A DNA stretch of 33,572 bases, from the NCBI GenBank assembly GCA_945865695.1, contig CAMBFX010000013.1, forward strand, positions 1-33,572, read 5' to 3'. Made by a program: the position numbers and the translations under genes. The stretch comes from Chryseobacterium gleum (GTDB taxonomy: Bacteria > Bacteroidota > Bacteroidia > Flavobacteriales_D > UBA2798). Position 1 is the first letter of the stretch. Each line of letters opens with the position of its first letter. This document shows, piece after piece, positions 9,068 to 16,031 of the stretch. The notes beneath the pieces are model-generated. The model saw only the letters and a list, made by a program, of their open reading frames with translations. It was not told where the DNA came from and searched no databases.

Positions 9068-9868
9068 ATGATAAAGCAACTACTTTCAATCGTATTAGTA
9101 GGGATGACTGCAACCGTTTGGGCAACCAACGATCAGGCTGATGTGTTGACCATCGAAGGCCAATATCAGAGTAAAAATTTATTTATTTCAAACTCGATTG
9201 CTTCAAATGGTGTTGGATTTTGTGTCTATGAAGTTAGAGTTAACGGAGAGGTAACAACCGATGCTATTAGTTCAAGCGCATTTGAAATTGATTTAGAACA
9301 ATACCGTTTCAAAATGGGAGACGAGTTAATTGTTCAGATTGTGCATAAAAAAGGATGTCAACCAAAAGTTTTAAATCCTACTTCTTTATCACCACAAGCT
9401 ACGTTTAAAACAAAAGAAATTACATTAGATGAAACTGGTTTAATTTCATGGACCACAACAGGTGAAGTAGGTTCATTAGCATTTATTGTTGAACAATATA
9501 AGTGGAACAAATGGGTGAAAATTGGAGAAGTGAAAGGGGAAGGAACAAGTAGAGAAAACGATTACAGTTTTAAAATGTTGTTGACTTCAGGTAAAAATAA
9601 AGTTAGAGTAAAACAAGTTGGAAATTCTGGCAAAGAATTGTATTCACCAGCTGCTGAAATTATGAGTAACGAATTAAAACCTACGATGAGTTTTGATAAG
9701 AAAGCCAAAGCAGTTAAATTTTCAGCTCAAACTAACTATGAAATTTATGATAAATACGGTCAGCTTTGCAAAAAAGGATTTGGTGACAAAGTTGATATGG
9801 CTTCTCTTAAAAAAGAAACCTACTTCTTAAATTACGATAACACTTTTGAAGAAGTGAGCACGAAATAA
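9068..9868 (+). CDS. Secreted protein of unknown function
   Basis: 266-aa ORF with signal peptide MIKQLLSIVLVGMTATVWA; beta-rich composition. Confidence 0.8.
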   Translation: MIKQLLSIVLVGMTATVWATNDQADVLTIEGQYQSKNLFISNSIASNGVGFCVYEVRVNGEVTTDAISSSAFEIDLEQYRFKMGDELIVQIVHKKGCQPKVLNPTSLSPQATFKTKEITLDETGLISWTTTGEVGSLAFIVEQYKWNKWVKIGEVKGEGTSRENDYSFKMLLTSGKNKVRVKQVGNSGKELYSPAAEIMSNELKPTMSFDKKAKAVKFSAQTNYEIYDKYGQLCKKGFGDKVDMASLKKETYFLNYDNTFEEVSTK

Positions 9869-9886
9869 AAAAAGAATTCATCTTTG

Positions 9887-9918
9887 AAAAAGGCAGACTA
9901 AACGTTATGCCTTTTTTT
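9887..9918 (+). terminator. Rho-independent terminator
   Basis: AAAAAGGCA-gactaaacgtta-TGCCTTTTTTT: 9-bp stem with T tract, 18 nt after the stop codon. Confidence 0.75.
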
Positions 9919-10004
9919 ATTCAATTTATTTTTTGAAACCGATGTATATCTCCGTTAAGCCAACTAATTCAAAGTTCTCATAAGTCAAACCAAAACCCCT
10001 GCTT

Positions 10005-10184
10005 ATGAAAAAGAAACAACTACTCTATCTCATTTCCTGGTTAAAAATTAATTTAATGGAATCTGAAGGAATTATTAAACAATCAAAAATCACCCATAAC
10101 TATGATCGTGCTAATCAATGTGAGGGAATGCGAAATGCCTATTTGAATTGTTTAAGGAGAATTAATCGAAATCAGTTTGCTTAG
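10005..10184 (+). CDS. Candidate small basic protein, 59 aa
   Basis: ATG AAA AAG AAA CAA .. TTT GCT TAG = MKKKQLLYLISWLKINLMESEGIIKQSKITHNYDRANQCEGMRNAYLNCLRRINRNQFA; shorter than any ORF in the supplied track. Confidence 0.4.
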   Translation: MKKKQLLYLISWLKINLMESEGIIKQSKITHNYDRANQCEGMRNAYLNCLRRINRNQFA

Positions 10185-10213
10185 TTTTTCCAACCGGAAA
10201 AGCCTAAAAAAAG

Positions 10214-10243
10214 AAAACCCCGTTCTTTCGAACGAGGTTTAAC
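10214..10243 (-). terminator. Rho-independent terminator of the peroxiredoxin gene
   Basis: Minus strand AAACCTCGTTC-GAAA-GAACGGGGTTTTCTTTTTTT, just downstream of the stop at 10260. Confidence 0.8.
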
Positions 10244-10259
10244 CATTATTTTATTATTA

Positions 10260-10889
10260 TTAGTGTTTAGCTAAATAGGTAGCCACTCCGTCGTGTGTAT
10301 CTTTCAAGCCTTCATCACCTTTGTGCCAATCAGCAGGACAAACTTCACCATTATCTTCAAAGAATTGTAAAGCATCAACCATTCTAATTGCCTCATCAAC
10401 ATTTCTACCTAGAGGGAAGAAATTAACTAATTGATGCATAACAATACCACGCTTGTCAATTAAGAACAATCCACGGTAAGCAATCATTGAACCTGAAGCA
10501 ACTAAATTGCCATCTTCATCATAATCATATTCTCCAGAAAGAACACCATATGCATCAGAAATAGTTTTTGAAGTATCTGCAACGATTGGATATTTAACTC
10601 CTTTGATTCCTCCAGCATTTTTTTCCATTTGCAACCATCCCCAATGAGATTCTTCGGTATCTGTAGAGCAAGCTACAACAGCCACATTACGCTTTTCAAA
10701 TTCAGCAATTTTCGCTTGAAATGCGTGTAATTCAGTAGGACAAACGAATGTAAAATCCTTTGGATAGAAAAAGAAAATTACATGGTTTTTACCTAAATAT
10801 TGGTCGAGTGAAAAATCAACCACATTTAAACCATCCACCACTGCTTTTGCATTGAAAGAAGGCGCTTTTTTACCAACTAATACTGACAT
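10260..10889 (-). CDS. Peroxiredoxin (AhpC/typical 2-Cys type)
   Basis: FYPKDFTFVCPTELHAF (peroxidatic Cys) and EVCPADW (resolving Cys). Confidence 0.95.
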   Translation of the reverse strand: MSVLVGKKAPSFNAKAVVDGLNVVDFSLDQYLGKNHVIFFFYPKDFTFVCPTELHAFQAKIAEFEKRNVAVVACSTDTEESHWGWLQMEKNAGGIKGVKYPIVADTSKTISDAYGVLSGEYDYDEDGNLVASGSMIAYRGLFLIDKRGIVMHQLVNFFPLGRNVDEAIRMVDALQFFEDNGEVCPADWHKGDEGLKDTHDGVATYLAKH

Positions 10890-10981
10890 AATTTTTTGTT
10901 TTTATTGTTATTTTTTATTTAATAGACGTTTTCGATAGATTAATATTTCATATTAAAGATGAAAAATCAATATCAATGTCA

Positions 10982-10989
10982 CAAATGTA
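10982..10989 (-). promoter_or_regulatory. Bacteroidota -7 box for the peroxiredoxin gene
   Basis: TACATTTG on minus strand about 93 nt upstream of the start; no clear -33 box. Confidence 0.35.
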
Positions 10990-11091
10990 AGCAGTAATCA
11001 AATGCTTCACCCTATTTGACCGTTAATTTGTTTAAAGAATTGTTATTTCTTAATCCAAAACAAGTCAGGAAACCTCTAATTTCGCTTCACT

Positions 11092-11640
11092 ATGATTCAA
11101 CACAAAATCTTTATCTTGATTCTCCCTGTTTTTTTTGGAATCAATTGTTTTTCACAAGAAAAAATTAAGATCCGTATTAACGATTCAACTTTTTTTGAAC
11201 ATGAAGTAATCATTACTAAAAATGATACAATTAATGGTAAAAAAATTGCTGTTTATGCTTCAGATACATCTGTTATTGCCTATCAGAAAAGTTATTATGA
11301 AGGATATCAAACCGGTTTCTATAAAATTTATTTTCCTAGTGGTAAGCTAATGGAAACAAGTGTTTACATGAAAGATAAAAAAAACGGAGAATATACTGCG
11401 TATGAAATCGATGGAAGTATTTTAGTTAAAGGAAAATATGTTAATGATGTTAAAACTGGATTTTGGGCTTATAAAAAATATAAAATTTATGGTAAATTCA
11501 AAGATGGTTTAAAGCATGGTAAATGGAAATGGGTACAGAGTGAAGGCGTTTTTTATGTTTATAAATTTGATAGAGGAAAATTGCTTTCAGTTTCTATAAA
11601 AACTGCGCCTGAATTTCCAGAATATTTATTGAAACCATAA
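11092..11640 (+). CDS. Exported MORN/YwqK-like repeat protein
   Basis: Signal peptide; repeats GFYKIYFPSGKLMETSVYMKDKKNGEYTAYEIDGSILVKGKYVNDVKTGFWAYK. Confidence 0.75.
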   Translation: MIQHKIFILILPVFFGINCFSQEKIKIRINDSTFFEHEVIITKNDTINGKKIAVYASDTSVIAYQKSYYEGYQTGFYKIYFPSGKLMETSVYMKDKKNGEYTAYEIDGSILVKGKYVNDVKTGFWAYKKYKIYGKFKDGLKHGKWKWVQSEGVFYVYKFDRGKLLSVSIKTAPEFPEYLLKP

Positions 11641-11706
11641 TTAATTCTCATTTGTAAACATTCATTCATGAAGCAAGAAATCATCATTTATACCCGTATT
11701 AGTTGG

Positions 11707-13377
11707 ATGAAAAATATTTTTCATTTATTACTAGTATTCATTATTTTTTCTGTTGTTTCCTGTAATTCTGAAGAGAAAAAATCAGAAACCAAACACATGA
11801 TTTTTCACTATAACGAATCAGCTGGAATAAATCATTTGGATCCCGCACACGCTTCGCATTTTGAAGATGCGTGGTCATCTGGACATGTTTTTAATGGTTT
11901 GGTACAATTAAATCAGCAATTGAAAATTGAACCTTGCATTGCTAAAAAATGGACAATTAGTGAAGATCAACTAGAATATACTTTTATTTTACGTAATGAT
12001 GTTTACTTTCATGACCATTCGTTATTTCCTGATGGAAAAGGAAGAAAAGTAATTGCCATGGATTTTGTAAATAGTTTCTTTAGAATCATGGATCCCGAAG
12101 AAGCTTCGCCAGGAAGTTATGTTTTTAAAAATCTTAATAGAGAATTAAAAGGAATGGGAATTGTAGCAATAAATGATTCGACTCTTAAAATTTATTTGAA
12201 TGAACCACAAGTTTCTTTTATTCAACAACTCACTCTACCCTATTGCGCTGTTGTTCCTATAGAAATTGTAGAAAATTATGGTTCAGATTTTACTCGTCAT
12301 CCAGTTGGAACAGGTCCATTTACTTTTAAAAAATGGAAAGAAGGAGAACGAATTGTTTTATTAAAAAATCCAAATTATTTTGAGAAAGATGACAAAGGAA
12401 ATAAACTTCCCTATATTGACGCAATAAGTATAACCTTTATTCGAGATAAAGCAACAGAATTACACCAATTTCTAAAAGGTAGATTAGACATGATTTCAGG
12501 ATTACAACCTGCCAGTATGAACAAATTATTGAATAACGAAGGTGAGTTAAAAGATGAATTCAAAGAAGAAATATATCTGCAACGTGTTCCATGGTTGAAA
12601 ACAGATTACATTGGAATATTAGTAAATCCCGATAAAGAAATAGTTAAAAACAGTTTACTTCAAAACAGATTGGTTCGTCAAGCCATTAATTTCTCTATTA
12701 ATAGACGAGAAATTATTCGATTTTTAAGAAACGGAATTGGCACACCTGCCACGAGTGGATTTGCTCCGGTTGGTTTTCCGATTTCTGCCTCAGCTATAGT
12801 ACAAGGTTTTGATTATGATTTAAAAAAAGCAAAATCATTAATGGAAGAAGCTCGTTTATCATTTGGAGAATTATCAAATGAAGTTATTCTAACAACTGCA
12901 CCTGAATATCGCGAACTATGTGAATATCTTCAGCGCGCCTTGATAGAAATTGGATTAAATCCAAAAATAAATGTGGTAACAGCATCCGTTCAAAAACAAA
13001 TGATTGCTGTGTATGAAACCAATTTTTTCAGGAAATCATGGACAGCAGATTATCCCGATGCGATTAATTTTTATCAATTATTTTATTCGAAAAATAAATC
13101 TCCTAATGGGCCGAATTATACTCATTTTCAAAATCAATTATATGATGCCAATTTTGAGCAAGCCATGCAAGAAAATGACGAACAAAAATTAAAAGAATTA
13201 TATCGGAATATGGAAGAAATCATCTATGATGAAGCTCCTGTAATTCCTCTATTTTATGATGAAGTGATTCGTTATGTTAGAAAACATGTGACCGGTTTAG
13301 AAGCAAATGCGATGAATCAATTATCTTTAAAAAGAGTAAAGATTGATGTGAGTAAGCAAATGGAGAAAGCAAAATAA
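11707..13377 (+). CDS. ABC transporter substrate-binding lipoprotein (oligopeptide/SBP family 5)
   Basis: Internal ATG gives lipoprotein signal MKNIFHLLLVFIIFSVVSCNSE; LDPAHA, HPVGTGPFTFKKW, VRQAINFSINR, SWTADYPDAINF. ORF track starts 13 codons earlier at 11668. Confidence 0.9.
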   Translation: MKNIFHLLLVFIIFSVVSCNSEEKKSETKHMIFHYNESAGINHLDPAHASHFEDAWSSGHVFNGLVQLNQQLKIEPCIAKKWTISEDQLEYTFILRNDVYFHDHSLFPDGKGRKVIAMDFVNSFFRIMDPEEASPGSYVFKNLNRELKGMGIVAINDSTLKIYLNEPQVSFIQQLTLPYCAVVPIEIVENYGSDFTRHPVGTGPFTFKKWKEGERIVLLKNPNYFEKDDKGNKLPYIDAISITFIRDKATELHQFLKGRLDMISGLQPASMNKLLNNEGELKDEFKEEIYLQRVPWLKTDYIGILVNPDKEIVKNSLLQNRLVRQAINFSINRREIIRFLRNGIGTPATSGFAPVGFPISASAIVQGFDYDLKKAKSLMEEARLSFGELSNEVILTTAPEYRELCEYLQRALIEIGLNPKINVVTASVQKQMIAVYETNFFRKSWTADYPDAINFYQLFYSKNKSPNGPNYTHFQNQLYDANFEQAMQENDEQKLKELYRNMEEIIYDEAPVIPLFYDEVIRYVRKHVTGLEANAMNQLSLKRVKIDVSKQMEKAK

Positions 13378-13430
13378 TTAGCCAATGAGCGAATTACTCC
13401 TTACAGTCGTGAGAAAGTTAGCCAATTAGC
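13378..13430 (+). repeat. 13-bp imperfect direct repeat
   Basis: TTAGCCAATGAGC (13378-13390) and TTAGCCAATTAGC (13418-13430). Confidence 0.55.
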
Positions 13431-13454
13431 AAATGAAAAGACACAGATGAAAAA

Positions 13455-13922
13455 ATGAAAAAAGTAATACTAGCCATTTTTATTATTTCCTGCTCGCAGA
13501 ATGTAGAAGTAAAAAAAGCAATTTCAGAAAACAAAAAAAATATGCAAAAGAAAATTATTGTAACAAAAAATGCACCGGCACCTATTGGTCCTTATAGCCA
13601 AGCAGTACTGGTAGGAAATACACTTTATGTGAGTGGAACCGTTTGTATTGACGCAGAAACGGGCGACATTGATACCAGTAGTAGAGAAAATGAAACCAAA
13701 AAAGTGATGGAAAATTTAGGTGCCATTTTAAAAGCCGCTGATATGGATTATTCCAACATCGTTAAAACATCTATTTTTTTGATGGATATGGATGATTTTG
13801 CAACGGTAAACAAAGTATATTCATCTTACTTTACCTCTGATTTTCCAGCTAGAGAAACCGTTCAGGTTTCGCGTTTACCAAAGGATGTAAATGTGGAGAT
13901 TTCGGTGATAGCGGTGAAATAG
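13455..13922 (+). CDS. RidA/YjgF family protein, possibly with lipoprotein signal
   Basis: NAPAPIGPYSQAVLVGNTLYVSG and ARETVQVSRLPKDVNVEISVIAVK; N-terminal extension MKKVILAIFIISCSQN. Alternative cytosolic start ATG at 13542. Confidence 0.92.
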   Translation: MKKVILAIFIISCSQNVEVKKAISENKKNMQKKIIVTKNAPAPIGPYSQAVLVGNTLYVSGTVCIDAETGDIDTSSRENETKKVMENLGAILKAADMDYSNIVKTSIFLMDMDDFATVNKVYSSYFTSDFPARETVQVSRLPKDVNVEISVIAVK

Positions 13923-13951
13923 AGTAAGAATTCAAAATTCAAAATTTAAGA

Positions 13952-14078
13952 TTTACCCTTCGATACGAATCTCGAAGACTCTTTTCTACTCCGGGTAAGT
14001 ACGCGGCTTAACTAAGTTAGATTTAACAAATGTCATACTGAGCAGGTTTTATTCTTATTAAACCGTATCGAAGGATAA
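13952..14078. repeat. MITE-like element with 16-bp terminal inverted repeats (1 mismatch)
   Basis: TTTACCCTTCGATACG (13952-13967) versus reverse complement of CGTATCGAAGGATAAA (14063-14078). Confidence 0.65.
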
Positions 14079-14117
14079 AATAAATTATTATTTTTACACC
14101 CAATAAAAAACAAAACC

Positions 14118-14558
14118 ATGTCAAAAAAAGCAATTATCCACACCGAAAAAGGTGATATGACTGTTGAATTCTATCATGCCGATGCGCCAAATACAGTAGC
14201 CAACTTTATTAAATTAATCGAAAGCGGTTACTATAACGGTTTAAGTTTTCATAGAGTAATTCCTGATTTTGTGATTCAAGGAGGTTGCCCAAATGGAATT
14301 GGAAATGGTGGACCAGGATATAAAATCGATTGCGAATTAACGGGTGGAAATCAATTTCATGATCGTGGTGTTTTGTCCATGGCACATGCAGGTAGAAATA
14401 CAGGTGGATCACAATTTTTTGTTTGCCATAGCCGCAAAAACACAGCACATTTAGATAGAGTTCATACTTGCTTTGGAAAAGTTATTGAAGGCTTGGATGT
14501 GATTGATGCCATTCGTCAGGGAGACAAGATGACGAAAGTGGAGATAGTTGAGGGGTAA
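14118..14558 (+). CDS. Cyclophilin-type peptidyl-prolyl cis-trans isomerase
   Basis: [46 protein letters not shown]. Confidence 0.95.
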   Translation: MSKKAIIHTEKGDMTVEFYHADAPNTVANFIKLIESGYYNGLSFHRVIPDFVIQGGCPNGIGNGGPGYKIDCELTGGNQFHDRGVLSMAHAGRNTGGSQFFVCHSRKNTAHLDRVHTCFGKVIEGLDVIDAIRQGDKMTKVEIVEG

Positions 14559-14904
14559 GATTAATCCTAATTAAAAAAATATAAAATAAATTGGAGAAGA
14601 AAAACTCTTGATTTAGAATTATTAATTTTGAATTAAATCCACAACCCTTCTTTTAGATTTACCTAACCTGCTTTGCTTATTGGTATTTTTTGCCCATTTC
14701 GTAAAATTATCCATTTACTATACTAACTGTATTTTTCTATTGTTGGTAATTCATTGGAATTATCCATGTGAGAACTATGCGCACGAATAAATTGTTTTGA
14801 TTTTAATTTTTTTATAGAAAGTAACTGTTATGCAATGAAATTTATAAACTTAAATATAATAGAGGTAAAAATCTATGTTCTTTTATTTATGCTCAGTTAT
14901 CCAA

Positions 14905-15693
14905 TTAATCCAAATACTTTTTTATCTCCGGCAAAAACGCTTTGATATCTGCAATTCTAGTTTCGTCACTGGGGTGAGTGCTCAAAATTTCTGGAACCCC
15001 TGCTCCACCGTTAGCCGACATTTTCTCCCAAAATAAAACCGCTTTCTCGGGATTGTATCCAGCCATGTACATAAAAATCAATCCTAATTTATCAGCTTCG
15101 GTTTCATGTTGACGAGAATATTTTAAGCTTCCCAATGCAGATGCAATTCCATAAGCTTGTAAGAAAATCTGACTTCCCTTGGATGCCTCATCACCCATCA
15201 TCACCGAAAGTGTTTGCCCAAGGCCATAAAATGCCATTTGCTGGCTCATTCTTTCATTTCCATGCCTAGCTAAAGCATGAGAAATTTCGTGTCCCATAAC
15301 CACAGCTAATAAAGTATCATCAGAGCAAAGAGGTAAGATTCCTGTATAAACAACCACTTTTCCTCCTGGCATACACCAGGCATTGATTAATTTATCTTGA
15401 ACCACATTAAATTGCCAATCAAATCCAATCAACCTACTTTGTAAACCATGATCATTAAAATATTTTTCTACCTTCTCTTTGATTTTATTTCCCACTCTTC
15501 GCACTTGAATAACTCTTGGGTCGTTATCATTTAATACAATATTGGTATCTAAAAATAAATCATAAGCAGTATCACTCATAGTGATTAATTGCTCTTCTGG
15601 TAAAAGATTTAATTGCTTGCGATTGGTTACAGGAACTCGAGTGCAAGAATAAGTCAAACACGAAAGAAGGAGAATAGTAAATAAAAATTTCAT
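14905..15693 (-). CDS. M48-family zinc metalloprotease lipoprotein
   Basis: Lipoprotein signal LTYSCTRVP; zinc motif VVMGHEISHALARHG; ETEADKLG. Confidence 0.94.
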   Translation of the reverse strand: MKFLFTILLLSCLTYSCTRVPVTNRKQLNLLPEEQLITMSDTAYDLFLDTNIVLNDNDPRVIQVRRVGNKIKEKVEKYFNDHGLQSRLIGFDWQFNVVQDKLINAWCMPGGKVVVYTGILPLCSDDTLLAVVMGHEISHALARHGNERMSQQMAFYGLGQTLSVMMGDEASKGSQIFLQAYGIASALGSLKYSRQHETEADKLGLIFMYMAGYNPEKAVLFWEKMSANGGAGVPEILSTHPSDETRIADIKAFLPEIKKYLD

Positions 15694-15740
15694 AGCACAA
15701 AACTACCAATTATTTATTTGTAAAGAATAATTAAAATTAA

Positions 15741-16031
15741 CTAATGAATTTCTGCCGATAATCCTGATTCTAATAATGCTGTACAAATAGGCTCTAATTC
15801 TTCAAAGGTACCATTCTTAATTTCGCATTTGCCGCTGTAATGTACTATATAAGCACACTGCTCGGCTTGCATAGTTTCATGTTTACAATACTTCACTAAC
15901 ATATTAATTACATGATCAAAAGAATTTACATCATCATTAAATAATACTAAATGTCTTGAATCAACATTTTCTTCAAGAGTAAGAACTTCCTCTTCTTCCT
16001 GCCATAATGGTTTTGTTGAATAATTACTCAT
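15741..16031 (-). CDS. clpS: ATP-dependent Clp protease adaptor ClpS
   Basis: HLVLFNDDVNSFDHVINMLVKYCKHETMQAEQCAYIVHYSGKCEIKNG. Confidence 0.93.
   Translation of the reverse strand: MSNYSTKPLWQEEEEVLTLEENVDSRHLVLFNDDVNSFDHVINMLVKYCKHETMQAEQCAYIVHYSGKCEIKNGTFEELEPICTALLESGLSAEIH

Noticed and set aside
13004-13192. 62-aa out-of-frame ORF in the oligopeptide-binding gene
   Set aside because: Overlaps a confident CDS in another frame.
14641-14900. Short minus-strand reading frames (MDNSNELPTIEKYS and MDNFTKWAKNTNKQSRLGKSKRRVVDLIQN)
   Set aside because: Considered as a decayed gene, but fragments are too short and matched nothing I recognise.
14905-16031. ClpS plus M48 protease as a toxin or defence module
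   Set aside because: Both are common housekeeping families in Bacteroidota; nothing else in the neighbourhood suggests defence.
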